A stretch of 45,041 bases of DNA from C7867-006 sp964453075 (lineage in GTDB: Bacteria; Patescibacteriota; Minisyncoccia; Phycocordibacterales; DATDWN01), in NCBI GenBank assembly GCA_964453075.1, contig CAYVNM010000007.1:1-45041 (forward strand), in the 5' to 3' direction. Both the position numbers and the translations under genes were made by a program. Positions 6,180 through 14,120 of the stretch are shown piece after piece; the first letter of the stretch is position 1, and each line of letters starts with the position of its first letter. The notes under the pieces were generated by a model. The model was not told the origin of the DNA and did not search any database. It saw only the letters and a program-made list of their open reading frames with translations.

Positions 6180-7112
6180 TTAGTGATTTTTATTATGAAA
6201 CTTTTTGTGTATATCTTTCAAGTGTTTATCCGTCACGTGTGTATATATCTGAGTGGTCACAATACTTGAGTGTCCCAAAAGAGCCTGAACTGAACGCAAA
6301 TCAGCACCGTTACCTAGTAAATCCGTAGCAAAACAGTGTCTAATCACATGAGGAGTAACTTTTTTTGAAATTCCTGCTTTTATAGCATGTTGTTTAACTA
6401 TTCTCTCTACCGATCTTTGGTTTAGAAAACCAAAATTTTTTCCATTTGTTTTTTTTGAATCTTTCTTGCCTATTGGCACAAAGAGGGCTTCACTCATATC
6501 TTTGCGAGCAGACAAATAAGCTCTAACGTGCTTCTTGGCATCATCTGATAGGAAGACGACCCTGACTTTTCCGCCTTTTCCACGTATAGAAAGCTCATCA
6601 GAATTAAGGTTTATATCAGAAGTAAGAGAACATAACTCGGAAACTCGAAGGCCCGTAGAGAACAGAAGTTCAAGAATGGCCTTATCTCTGAGATCTTTTA
6701 AATCATTTCCTTTTGGTGAACTAAGTAGGCGAGAGAGCTCGTCCGTTGTTATTAAATCAATTGATCTCTCTCCTGTTTTGGCCAACTCTATACGCTCGGC
6801 CGGAAGAGAGTGTACCTCTTGTCTGGCAAGATATTTTAGGAAAGCTCGAAGAGCAATGAGATAATAATTCTGGGTCTTTCTAGACAATGTCTCCTGCACA
6901 TTTTTGTTGTGCCCAGTAAGTTGACGATTTAACCAAAGACGAAATTCTCGAATAGACGAATCTGTAATAAGTGAAGGATCGTCTTTTTTTATAAAGTCCA
7001 AAAAACGTGTCAAATAGTGATCATAATTTTCAACTGTTTTCATCGAACGCCCTTTCTCTATTTCTATATACTCCAAAAATTGCTGTTTGAGTTTTTTCAG
7101 ACTGTGTGACAT
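6180..7112 (-). CDS. Tyrosine recombinase XerC/XerD family
   Basis: A 310-residue recombinase with an N-terminal SAM-like core-binding domain (about 1-95) and a C-terminal catalytic domain. The catalytic set is present: Arg in STGLRVSELC, HVIRH (His and Arg), GHSS (His) and the nucleophile in IYTHV. Length and lack of extra domains fit the chromosomal dimer resolution type more than a phage integrase, though only one Xer is seen here. It leads an operon with exonuclease III from a leaderless TGA-TATAAT promoter. Confidence 0.9.
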   Translation of the reverse strand: MSHSLKKLKQQFLEYIEIEKGRSMKTVENYDHYLTRFLDFIKKDDPSLITDSSIREFRLWLNRQLTGHNKNVQETLSRKTQNYYLIALRAFLKYLARQEVHSLPAERIELAKTGERSIDLITTDELSRLLSSPKGNDLKDLRDKAILELLFSTGLRVSELCSLTSDINLNSDELSIRGKGGKVRVVFLSDDAKKHVRAYLSARKDMSEALFVPIGKKDSKKTNGKNFGFLNQRSVERIVKQHAIKAGISKKVTPHVIRHCFATDLLGNGADLRSVQALLGHSSIVTTQIYTHVTDKHLKDIHKKFHNKNH

Positions 7113-7118
7113 GTCTAA

Positions 7119-7127
7119 ATTATATCA
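7119..7127 (-). promoter_or_regulatory. Extended -10 promoter, leaderless (Xer gene)
   Basis: On the minus strand TGA-TATAAT is followed by six bases and the ATG at 7112. Confidence 0.75.
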
Positions 7128-7193
7128 CAAACCACGTCGCACAATATTAAAAACTGTCCAGAAAAGCACCTAAGGGCCACAACAACAAAGCCC

Positions 7194-7222
7194 TTGCAAA
7201 GTAAAGGGTTTTGTGATATCCT
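7194..7222 (+). promoter_or_regulatory. rpsO promoter
   Basis: TTGCAA (7194-7199), 17-base spacer, TATCCT (7217-7222) preceded by TGA; nine bases remain before the ATG at 7232, so the leader is at most a few bases. Confidence 0.65.
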
Positions 7223-7231
7223 GTGTGAACG

Positions 7232-7498
7232 ATGCTTACAAAGACAAAAAAATCAAAAATCGTTAAGGAAGTCCAGGTGCATGCGACAGACACCGGTTCT
7301 CCAGAGGTTCAGATCGCTATTTTGACAAAAAGAATAGACGAGCTTGCTTCACATTTAAAGAAAAATACGAAAGACAATCATTCAAGACGTGGTCTACTAC
7401 AGATGGTTGCCGACAGAAAATCTCAGATGAAGTATCTTGAGAAAAAATCTCCGAAGCGATATAGTGCCTTAGTTAAAAAAATAGGTCTCAAAAAATAA
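7232..7498 (+). CDS. rpsO: 30S ribosomal protein S15
   Basis: An 88-residue protein of exact family length, with the S15 landmarks TDTGSPEVQIAILTKRI, HLKKNTKDNHSRRGL and YLEKKSPKRYSALVKKIGLKK. It binds the central domain of 16S rRNA and nucleates platform assembly. The predicted message has essentially no 5' leader, so the leader-pseudoknot autoregulation known from other bacteria is not possible here. A good terminator follows. Confidence 0.98.
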   Translation: MLTKTKKSKIVKEVQVHATDTGSPEVQIAILTKRIDELASHLKKNTKDNHSRRGLLQMVADRKSQMKYLEKKSPKRYSALVKKIGLKK

Positions 7499-7528
7499 TC
7501 GCCAAAAGCGATTGTTTTTCTTTTTTTT
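7497..7528 (+). terminator. rpsO intrinsic terminator
   Basis: AATCGC-CAAAA-GCGATT stem starting at the stop codon, followed by a long T-rich tract (7515-7528). Confidence 0.8.
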
Positions 7529-7620
7529 GATACAATTAAACCTATTAGGGACTTTTTATATTTTATTATTAATTTTGAATCGTAAACTTCAGTAATGATT
7601 TTTACATTCTCACTTTTTAT

Positions 7621-8163
7621 ATGTCAGTAATTAAACACAAAAATCAACGAGTTGGTATTTTTATAGATACCCAAAACTTATATCATTGCGCAAAAAATAT
7701 ATATGGAGCAAAAGTAAATTTTGATCAAGTTGTCAAAGATGGTCTTGCGGGAAGACAGCTAATACGTGCTGTAGCCTATGTAATCACAACAGAAGCGGGC
7801 GATGAAAAAAATTTTTTTGAAGCATTAGAAAAAATCGGCATAGAAACCAAAACAAAAAACTTACAAATATTTTCTGGAGGTGCAAAAAAAGCAGATTGGG
7901 ATGTTGGCTTAGCTGTAGACGCTATCAAATTAGCCCCAAAACTTGATGCTATTATACTGGTCACGGGGGATGGAGATTTTGTTCCTCTTGTTGAATTCTT
8001 ACAAGTAAATGAAGGCTGTCAGGTAGAAGTAATGTCGTTTGGCAAAGCTTCATCTGCAAAACTAATAGAAGCAAGTGATGATTTTATAGATCTGGATTTA
8101 AACCCAAGAAAATACCTGATTGGTTTTGGTGGAGGAAACAAAAGAAACCGCCGAGCTATGTAG
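7621..8163 (+). CDS. NYN domain (LabA/DUF88-type) putative RNase
   Basis: A 180-residue PIN-like NYN domain protein. The conserved acidic residues are seen in VGIFIDTQNLYH near the N-terminus, DWDVGLAVDA in the middle, and LVTGDGDFVPLV, with SFGKASSAKLIEASDDFIDL at the end. NYN proteins of the LabA/DUF88 group are predicted metal-dependent ribonucleases; the target is unknown. A short basic tail (NKRNRR) may contact RNA. A weak -10 (TACATT, 7603) lies 12 bases before the ATG. The stop is almost contiguous with the promoter of the next transcription unit at 8168. Confidence 0.88.
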   Translation: MSVIKHKNQRVGIFIDTQNLYHCAKNIYGAKVNFDQVVKDGLAGRQLIRAVAYVITTEAGDEKNFFEALEKIGIETKTKNLQIFSGGAKKADWDVGLAVDAIKLAPKLDAIILVTGDGDFVPLVEFLQVNEGCQVEVMSFGKASSAKLIEASDDFIDLDLNPRKYLIGFGGGNKRNRRAM

Positions 8164-8167
8164 GAAC

Positions 8168-8195
8168 TTGACTCCACAAGAAAAGAGCATAGTAT
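8168..8195 (+). promoter_or_regulatory. Promoter of hairpin RNA unit 1
   Basis: TTGACT (8168-8173), 16-base spacer, TAGTAT (8190-8195). It starts four bases after the preceding stop codon. Confidence 0.55.
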
Positions 8196-8201
8196 GTCTG
8201 A

Positions 8202-8367
8202 TGTCGCTAGACAATAGGGTCAAGCGATATTCAGGGTAAAAGCTGGCAGCTTAACCTTGGGTGGTGATGCTGGAGAGATTTGGACGACCACTCTCCAGCA
8301 TCACCAAAAATCCAGACGCCTATTTCGCAAAACGCGGTCGACCCACCAACAGCGGGTCGACTTTTTT
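8202..8367 (+). ncRNA. Putative structured RNA, unit 1
   Basis: A GC-rich tract without a convincing gene, between its own promoter and terminator. It contains TCGCT/AGCGA, AAGCT-GGC-AGCTT, and a perfect 16-bp hairpin (TGGTGATGCTGGAGAG at 8262-8277 with its complement at 8291-8306) that is not followed by T's and so is an internal structure. Its terminator is nearly the same as that of unit 2 immediately downstream. A 37-codon frame from 8266 exists but runs through the terminator and is not believed. No known RNA family recognised. Confidence 0.5.
8337..8367 (+). terminator. Terminator of unit 1
   Basis: GTCGACCC / GGGTCGAC stem followed by six T. Confidence 0.85.
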
Positions 8368-8376
8368 CATACAGAT

Positions 8377-8405
8377 TTGACCAAAAGCATCTGTTAGTAT
8401 AGTAT
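8377..8405 (+). promoter_or_regulatory. Promoter of hairpin RNA unit 2
   Basis: TTGACC (8377-8382), 17-base spacer, TAGTAT (8400-8405); an overlapping TATAGT at 8398 is an alternative. Confidence 0.55.
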
Positions 8406-8411
8406 GCATCT

Positions 8412-8605
8412 TGACGCGGCCCACCCCCCGCGTGACCACCAAGCCGAGGACCCCCCGTCTCGGTGGCACGAACACCCTCTGAAGGGGTGAGGCAGAAGGG
8501 AAACCTGCCTCACCCCTGAAAGAGAAGTTCTTTTTACATCGTGACCATTGGGTCACAAACAAGTCGCAGTAGCGCAGTCGACCTCAATAGCGGGTCGACT
8601 TTTTT
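8412..8605 (+). ncRNA. Putative structured RNA, unit 2
   Basis: A second GC-rich unit directly after unit 1. Stems include ACGCGG/CCGCGT, CCGAG/CTCGG flanked by CCACC and GGTGG, a perfect 13-bp hairpin AGGGGTGAGGCAG (8483-8495) with its complement at 8505-8517, TGACC-ATT-GGTCA, and the terminator. Base composition is far above the local average. Promoter type (TTGACn, TAGTAT) and terminator match unit 1, suggesting a tandem duplication of an RNA-gene scaffold with diverged bodies. Opposite-strand frames over this tract look like shadows. Confidence 0.5.
8577..8605 (+). terminator. Terminator of unit 2
   Basis: GTCGACC / GGTCGAC stem followed by six T; closely similar to the terminator at 8337-8367. 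Confidence 0.85.
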
Positions 8606-8631
8606 CGTATATCCGCAAAAACAAAAATGTC

Positions 8632-8640
8632 TGATATAAT
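8632..8640 (+). promoter_or_regulatory. Extended -10 promoter, leaderless
   Basis: TGA-TATAAT ends nine bases before the ATG at 8650. Confidence 0.65.
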
Positions 8641-8649
8641 ATTTATGAA

Positions 8650-9534
8650 ATGGAACCTGAAAAAGAAAAAAACGATCAGCCAACTCAAGAACAGAAAAAC
8701 CTAATGAAAAATCTCCGAACTTATCAGGGGGACGTGGAAGAAGCTATAGCAAAAAATCATTTTACCACTTCCACCATACTAATAGCCGAGCAAAAAAGAA
8801 AAGAGCAAGACGCAATAGCCAATCCAGAAAAAGCTGTAAACTTAGAATCTAGAAACAAGTTATTTATCATAACTGGAACCATACTACTCATTCTTGGTAT
8901 TGCTACCATAGGAGCTGTTTACTATCTAAAATCAAGAAATACTGTGATTGTTGAACAAAATACAAAAGCTTTGATTGGTTTTTCCCAAGAAAAGACAATT
9001 TCAGTAGCCAGTTTGAGCAGAGACAAACTCATAAGTGACATTCTTTCGGAAAAGGAAGCTATGAACCTACAGGTAAACTCTGTTATATACACAAACACCG
9101 TAGATGAAGGGGGTAATCCAGAAAAAATAGAAAACATACTTTCAATTTTGGCACCAAACATGCCACCTCCACTATCTAGGTCTTTTGACAAAGAATATAT
9201 GTTGGGAATATATTCTTTCAACACAAAAGAGCCTTTTATTATTTTGACAACAAATGACTTTGCTAGTAGCTATAGCGGCATGCTTAAATGGGAGAAAGAT
9301 ATGGTGCTTGATTTGGGAAAAATATTTTCTATACCGCAAGAAATTAGCTCTTCTACTGTAGAATTTAAAGACGAATCCTTGCGCAACAGAGATTTGCGAG
9401 TTTTAAAAAACAACGAGAAAAAAACTATCTTGCTTTATTCCTTTATAGACAAAAATACCCTGGTAATAACAACAAATGATGACATATTAAATGCAATCGT
9501 TGGTAAATATAACGTCAGTAAACAAATAAGATAG
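8650..9534 (+). CDS. Hypothetical single-pass membrane protein
   Basis: A 294-residue protein I do not recognise. The first 75 residues are charged and helical (rich in Glu, Lys, Gln), a single membrane segment lies at about 76-97 (LFIITGTILLILGIATIGAV), and the remaining 200 residues form a mixed alpha/beta domain expected outside the cell. No catalytic motif is evident. An N-in topology is suggested by the positive residues before the segment. An out-of-frame ATG at 8645 is ignored. Confidence 0.7.
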   Translation: MEPEKEKNDQPTQEQKNLMKNLRTYQGDVEEAIAKNHFTTSTILIAEQKRKEQDAIANPEKAVNLESRNKLFIITGTILLILGIATIGAVYYLKSRNTVIVEQNTKALIGFSQEKTISVASLSRDKLISDILSEKEAMNLQVNSVIYTNTVDEGGNPEKIENILSILAPNMPPPLSRSFDKEYMLGIYSFNTKEPFIILTTNDFASSYSGMLKWEKDMVLDLGKIFSIPQEISSSTVEFKDESLRNRDLRVLKNNEKKTILLYSFIDKNTLVITTNDDILNAIVGKYNVSKQIR

Positions 9535-9559
9535 TTGTGTTTGCGTAGACATTTTTTTC

Positions 9560-9568
9560 TGCTACAAT
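9560..9568 (+). promoter_or_regulatory. Extended -10 promoter, leaderless
   Basis: TGC-TACAAT ends eight bases before the ATG at 9577 and overrules the upstream in-frame TTG at 9535. Confidence 0.65.
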
Positions 9569-9576
9569 ACGCCTAT

Positions 9577-9939
9577 ATGAAACCAAACCTACAGCATTTT
9601 AAGGACTTACTAGTTAAAGAAGCTCAAGTTTTGGAGAACGAACTGTCTTCTATAGGTAGAAAAAACCCAGATAACTCCACCGACTGGGAAGCTGTTGCTA
9701 CAAGCCTTGATGAAGACAATGCTGATGAATTTGATGTTGCTGATGATTTGGAACAGTACGAAAATAACAAAGCAGAACTTGATGCACTTGAAGTACAGCT
9801 AAACAATGTAAAAAGTGCCCTCAAAAAAATAGATGAGGGTAAATATGGTTTGTGTGAAGTTTGTGGTAAAGAAATTGAAAACGACAGACTAGAGGCAAAT
9901 CCATCAGCAAAAACCTGCAAAGAACACATGAATAGTTAG
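9577..9939 (+). CDS. DksA/TraR-type zinc finger protein
   Basis: A 120-residue protein with a long N-terminal coiled-coil-forming region (about 1-80, acidic, with DNADEFDVADDLE at the middle) and the C-terminal finger CEVCGKEI..NPSAKTCKEH, in which the last ligand position is His. This matches the DksA/TraR C4-type family (here Cys3His). Members bind RNA polymerase through the secondary channel or act as general transcription factors; which role applies here is not shown. Promoter position sets the start. The pnp gene begins 11 bases after its stop, so the two are probably co-transcribed. Confidence 0.85.
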   Translation: MKPNLQHFKDLLVKEAQVLENELSSIGRKNPDNSTDWEAVATSLDEDNADEFDVADDLEQYENNKAELDALEVQLNNVKSALKKIDEGKYGLCEVCGKEIENDRLEANPSAKTCKEHMNS

Positions 9940-9950
9940 GAACAACCACA

Positions 9951-12062
9951 ATGACTAAAAAAACTTTTACGACTGATTTTGGAGGAAGGGAATTAAGAGT
10001 AGAATTTAGTGACTTGGTGGATCAGGCACATGGATCGTGCCTTGTTCAGTATGGGGATACTACAGTACTAGCCACTGCTGTGATGGCAAGAACAGCAAGA
10101 GAAGGTATTGATTTTTTTCCTTTAACTGTCGATTTTGAAGAAAAGTTTTATGCTTCTGGCAAAATTCTCGGCTCTCGTTTCCAAAAAAGAGAGGGTAGAC
10201 CTACCGATGAAGCTATTTTGTCCGGACGTATTGTAGACCGAACAATAAGACCATTTTTTGATAATTGGATAAGAAACGAAGTTCAGGTTGTTGTAACTGT
10301 CTTATCTATAGGGGAGGATGATCCTGATATTTTGGCAGTGTTAGCCTCATCTATTGCACTCGGCACCTCCCACATACCATGGAACGGCCCAACAACAGCT
10401 GTCCGCATTGGAAAAAATAGTGATTTTGAAATAAATCCAACGTACACACAAAGAAACACTGAAAATTATCAGATGGATCTATTGGTTTGTGGTAAAGATG
10501 GAAATGTAAACATGATTGAGATCGGCAGTAACGAAGTGGGCGAAGATGAAATAATGAAAGCTCTAGAGTTGGCCAAAACAGAAATATTAAAAATACAGAA
10601 ATTTCAGGAACAGATTTTTAAAGAAATAGGTAAAGAAAAGAAAAAAATAGAAAAGCCAGAACTAAAAAAAGAAACTTTGGATCTATTCGAAAAAAACATT
10701 GTTCCTTTGTTTGAGAAAAATCTTTTCTGTGAAAATAGCAAAGAAGGGTTGGTTTTTTTGATCGAAGAATGGAAGAAAAATCTTGAAGAATCCATAGAAG
10801 ATGAGAAAGAAAAATTACTTGCTATGGATTATATCCAAGAAAGAATAGACGAAACGATTCATAGAGAAATAATAGAAAACCAAAGGAGACCAGACGGAAG
10901 AAAAGTCGATGAACTCCGAAAACTTTTTGCCAGGGCCGGAGGATTATCAAAGGTTTTACATGGATCGGGCGTGTTTTACAGGGGAGGAACCCATGTTTTG
11001 TCAGTTTTAACTCTGGGTGGACCTGGGGATGCTCAAATATTGGATGGAATGGAAATAAAAACAGAAAAAAGATTTATGCTCCACTATAATTTTCCTCCTT
11101 ATTCAGTGGGTGAAGTTGGTAGAATGGGAGGAACAAATCGTCGAATGATCGGGCATGGTGCACTGGCAGAAAAAGCTTTAGTCCCAGTTTTGCCAAAAAA
11201 GGAAGATTTTCCATATACAATACGCCTAGTTGCAGAATCAATGGCATCAAATGGTTCAACCTCAATGGCATCTGTGTGTGCTGGAACTTTAGCACTCATG
11301 GATGGTGGCGTTCCAATAAAAAGACCTGTGGCTGGTATAGCTTCTGGACTTATGATGCACGATGAAAACAACTATGTGGTTCTAACAGACATACAGGGAC
11401 CAGAAGATCATCACGGAGATATGGATTTTAAAGTGGCAGGAACAGAAGTAGGGGTTACAGCGGTACAAATGGATGTAAAAGTTTCAGGTATTCCTCTCAA
11501 AATTTTGAGAGAGGCTTTTGAAAAAGCAAGGGTAGCCAGATTAAATATTTTGAAAGTTATAACGGATGAAATCTCTGATCCTCGAGAGAAAATCTCAGAA
11601 TATGCACCTCAAATTGTTTCAATAAAAATCAAGCAAGATCAAATTGGTCTTGTTATAGGAACAGGAGGTAAAACAATAAAAGAGATCAAGGAAAAAACAG
11701 GGGTAGATGCTATTGATATAAGTGACGATGGAACTGTGTTTATAACAGGAAAAGGAGATTCTTGTGAAAAGGCAAAATCTATCATAGAAGAAATGACTCA
11801 CGAGTTCGCTGTAGGAGACAGAATGAGAGCCGAGGTAGTAAAAATCGCTGATTTTGGTGCTTTTGTTAGGTTGGCGGGTAGTTCTACTGAAGGATTGGTC
11901 CATATTTCTGAAATTGCCCCCAGGAGATTGCAATCTGCAAACGAAGTTATGAAAGTCGGTGATATTGTGCCGGTTGTAATAAAAGAAATAGACGAGAGGG
12001 GAAGGTTGAAACTTTCAATTAAAGATATTGCTCCACAGTGGTTTGAAACAAAAAAGGAATAA
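9951..12062 (+). CDS. pnp: Polyribonucleotide nucleotidyltransferase (PNPase)
   Basis: A 703-residue enzyme with the complete domain order: first RNase PH domain (ttdFGGRELRVEFSDL onward), an alpha-helical linker rich in Lys/Glu (about 215-300), the second catalytic RNase PH domain (RPDGRKVDELR, GSGVFYRGGTHVL, then SNGSTSMASVCAGTLALMD and DHHGDMDFKVAGT), a KH domain (IGLVIGTGGKTIKEIKE) and an S1 domain (ADFGAFVRL...GLVHISEIA). It degrades RNA 3' to 5' using phosphate. It follows the DksA-like gene without a Shine-Dalgarno. Confidence 0.97.
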   Translation: MTKKTFTTDFGGRELRVEFSDLVDQAHGSCLVQYGDTTVLATAVMARTAREGIDFFPLTVDFEEKFYASGKILGSRFQKREGRPTDEAILSGRIVDRTIRPFFDNWIRNEVQVVVTVLSIGEDDPDILAVLASSIALGTSHIPWNGPTTAVRIGKNSDFEINPTYTQRNTENYQMDLLVCGKDGNVNMIEIGSNEVGEDEIMKALELAKTEILKIQKFQEQIFKEIGKEKKKIEKPELKKETLDLFEKNIVPLFEKNLFCENSKEGLVFLIEEWKKNLEESIEDEKEKLLAMDYIQERIDETIHREIIENQRRPDGRKVDELRKLFARAGGLSKVLHGSGVFYRGGTHVLSVLTLGGPGDAQILDGMEIKTEKRFMLHYNFPPYSVGEVGRMGGTNRRMIGHGALAEKALVPVLPKKEDFPYTIRLVAESMASNGSTSMASVCAGTLALMDGGVPIKRPVAGIASGLMMHDENNYVVLTDIQGPEDHHGDMDFKVAGTEVGVTAVQMDVKVSGIPLKILREAFEKARVARLNILKVITDEISDPREKISEYAPQIVSIKIKQDQIGLVIGTGGKTIKEIKEKTGVDAIDISDDGTVFITGKGDSCEKAKSIIEEMTHEFAVGDRMRAEVVKIADFGAFVRLAGSSTEGLVHISEIAPRRLQSANEVMKVGDIVPVVIKEIDERGRLKLSIKDIAPQWFETKKE

Positions 12063-12092
12063 TATTTATTAGTTATTAACTTAATAAAAAAT

Positions 12093-12524
12093 ATGGGGCT
12101 TAAAAAGATTTATTATGCTATTGCATCAGTAATCATAATCTTAATTTTGCTGTTTGTTTACAACTATTTAAATACAAACATGGCAACCCCTTCGCAAACG
12201 AAACCTTATATAGCAAAGGAGTCTGGAAAAAATACCGACAAACAAAAAGATGTCTGTGAATTTATAAACAACTCAACATTTAGATCAATAAAAAAATACA
12301 ATATTGGCATGGGACCAGACGGACCAGTAAACGGTAATTATGAAATAAAATTTTCAAATGGAAAATTTGAATGGTTAGCTGGAGAAGTAGGTGGTGGGAA
12401 CGGCACATATTTATGTAATAACAATCAGATACTTGGAAGTATTGGCCAAACATACAGTGTAATAGGCGCTTACAACAACGAAACAAATATATTACTTTGG
12501 AACAAAGTAGAATATAAAAAATAA
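12093..12524 (+). CDS. Hypothetical membrane-anchored protein
   Basis: A 143-residue protein with one N-terminal hydrophobic segment (about residues 7-25), a short linker, and a compact C-terminal domain of about 90 residues with two Cys (CEFINN and YLCNNN) that could form a disulfide outside the cell. The Gly-rich EWLAGEVGGGNGTYLC region suggests a beta-rich fold. No family recognised. It lies 30 bases after pnp and 3 bases before the YifB-family gene, so all three may share a transcript. Confidence 0.6.
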   Translation: MGLKKIYYAIASVIIILILLFVYNYLNTNMATPSQTKPYIAKESGKNTDKQKDVCEFINNSTFRSIKKYNIGMGPDGPVNGNYEIKFSNGKFEWLAGEVGGGNGTYLCNNNQILGSIGQTYSVIGAYNNETNILLWNKVEYKK

Positions 12525-12527
12525 AAT

Positions 12528-14105
12528 ATGGCTGTTTCAAAAATCTACAGCGCACAGACCACACTCCTTAGTGCACAAATAATAGATATAGAAGTAGACT
12601 TATCAAAAGGACTTCATAGTTTTTCCATTGTTGGGCTTGCAGACAAATCAGTCGATGAAAGCAAAGATAGAGTGGGGGCAGCAATAAAAAACACTGGATT
12701 TAAATCTCCAAAGAATAAAAACCAAAAAATTGTTGTTTCTCTGGCTCCGGCGGACATTAAGAAAGAAGGTCCGCTTTTTGATTTACCGATTGCTATTGGA
12801 TATCTCCTGGCCAGTGAAGATATAGAAGCCAATACAGAAAAAAGAATATTTGTTGGGGAGCTGTCTCTTGATGGAGAACTCAGACCGATTAAAGGTGCTC
12901 TGCCTATCACACAGAAAGCCAAAAAAGAAGGATTCAAAGAAATATTTTTACCGAAAGAAAATGCTGAAGAAGCGATAAACATAGAAGGCATAACTGTATA
13001 CGGTGCCAAAAATTTATTAGAAGTCTTGCAACACATAAACACGAAAAAGATCGGGGAAGGTGAGAACGAAAAAACCCAAATTAAAAATGTAAAAATAGAT
13101 CCATTTAAAAAAACCAAAGAGAAAAAGGTTTTGAGAGAGATTGATGTTGACTTTGCCGATGTGAAAGGTCAGGAATCCGCAAAAAGAGGACTAGAGATAG
13201 CTGCGGCTGGTGGACACAATATAATAATGTACGGACCACCAGGAACCGGCAAAACCATGCTGGCCAAAGCTTTTACCCACTTGTTGCCATCACTTTCTTT
13301 TGATGAGATGCTCGAGGTGACTTCTATTTATTCTATTGGAGGAATGCTGGCAGATGGACTTATAGAACACCCTCCCTTTCGTTCTCCCCACCACACTGCA
13401 TCATATGTTTCCCTTGTTGGAGGAGGAACAAATTTAAAGCCTGGAGAAGTTACACTGGCTCACAAGGGGGTTTTGTTCCTAGATGAATTTCCTGAATTTG
13501 ATAAAAAAGTCTTAGAGACCCTAAGACAACCACTAGAAGACAGAGAAGTTACTGTATCACGAGCCAAAGGAAGTGTTAGGTATCCCGCGCACTTTATACT
13601 AGTGGCCACAATGAACCCATGCCCATGTGGAAACTATGGAGTAAAAGGTAAAGAATGTATTTGTAGTGCACAAAATATAGAAAAGTACAAAAGAAAGCTG
13701 TCAGGGCCTATAGTCGACCGCATTGATTTATGGGTTGAGGTTTCAAAAGTTGAACACCAAAAACTAACAGATAGTAGAGAGATGCATGAAGGGACAAACA
13801 TAATGAAACCACGAGTAGAGAGAGCTAGAAAAATGGCAGAAAACAGATATAAAAAATTAGGTTTAAAAATAAAAACAAACGCCGAGCTTTCTCCAAAAGA
13901 TTTGGTAAAACACATTATCCTTTCAGAAAAAGTAAAAGAAACTTTAAACAATTCCGCCAAACAACTAGATTTGTCTGCCAGATCTTACCACAGAATAATA
14001 AAACTGGCCCGAACTATCGCAGACATGGAAGAGAGCGCAGACATTTCTGAAAATCATATCCTTGAAGCACTACAATATAGACCCAAAAAATACCAAAGTA
14101 TGTAA
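12528..14105 (+). CDS. YifB/ComM-family Mg-chelatase-like AAA+ ATPase
   Basis: A 525-residue protein with an N-terminal ribosomal-S5-like/Lon-like domain (about 20-145, ending in FVGELSLDGELRPIKGALP), a Mg-chelatase AAA+ core with Walker A GPPGTGKTMLAKAF near residue 238, Walker B GVLFLDEFPEF, the sensor segment VATMNPCPCGNYG with its Cys cluster, and the C-terminal Mg_chelatase_C region (RSYHRIIKLARTIADME). ComM in other bacteria is a helicase that promotes branch migration during natural transformation; the family is widespread in bacteria whose competence is unknown. An A-rich leader without Shine-Dalgarno precedes it. Confidence 0.93.
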   Translation: MAVSKIYSAQTTLLSAQIIDIEVDLSKGLHSFSIVGLADKSVDESKDRVGAAIKNTGFKSPKNKNQKIVVSLAPADIKKEGPLFDLPIAIGYLLASEDIEANTEKRIFVGELSLDGELRPIKGALPITQKAKKEGFKEIFLPKENAEEAINIEGITVYGAKNLLEVLQHINTKKIGEGENEKTQIKNVKIDPFKKTKEKKVLREIDVDFADVKGQESAKRGLEIAAAGGHNIIMYGPPGTGKTMLAKAFTHLLPSLSFDEMLEVTSIYSIGGMLADGLIEHPPFRSPHHTASYVSLVGGGTNLKPGEVTLAHKGVLFLDEFPEFDKKVLETLRQPLEDREVTVSRAKGSVRYPAHFILVATMNPCPCGNYGVKGKECICSAQNIEKYKRKLSGPIVDRIDLWVEVSKVEHQKLTDSREMHEGTNIMKPRVERARKMAENRYKKLGLKIKTNAELSPKDLVKHIILSEKVKETLNNSAKQLDLSARSYHRIIKLARTIADMEESADISENHILEALQYRPKKYQSM

Positions 14106-14120
14106 ATAGAAATGGAAGTT

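Noticed and set aside
6180..7112. Xer-type recombinase as integrase of a mobile element
   Set aside because: It has standard Xer length, lies with exonuclease III, and no attachment repeats flank it; the tRNA-linked repeat at 2205-2360 is far away and on the other side of other housekeeping genes.
8266..8379. 37-codon plus-strand frame inside RNA unit 1
   Set aside because: It begins inside the long hairpin and its stop lies after the terminator, so it would not be a complete message.
8320..8562. 80-residue minus-strand frame across the hairpin RNA units
   Set aside because: It runs through a terminator and both RNA stems, has no promoter or protein-like pattern, and is best explained as a shadow.
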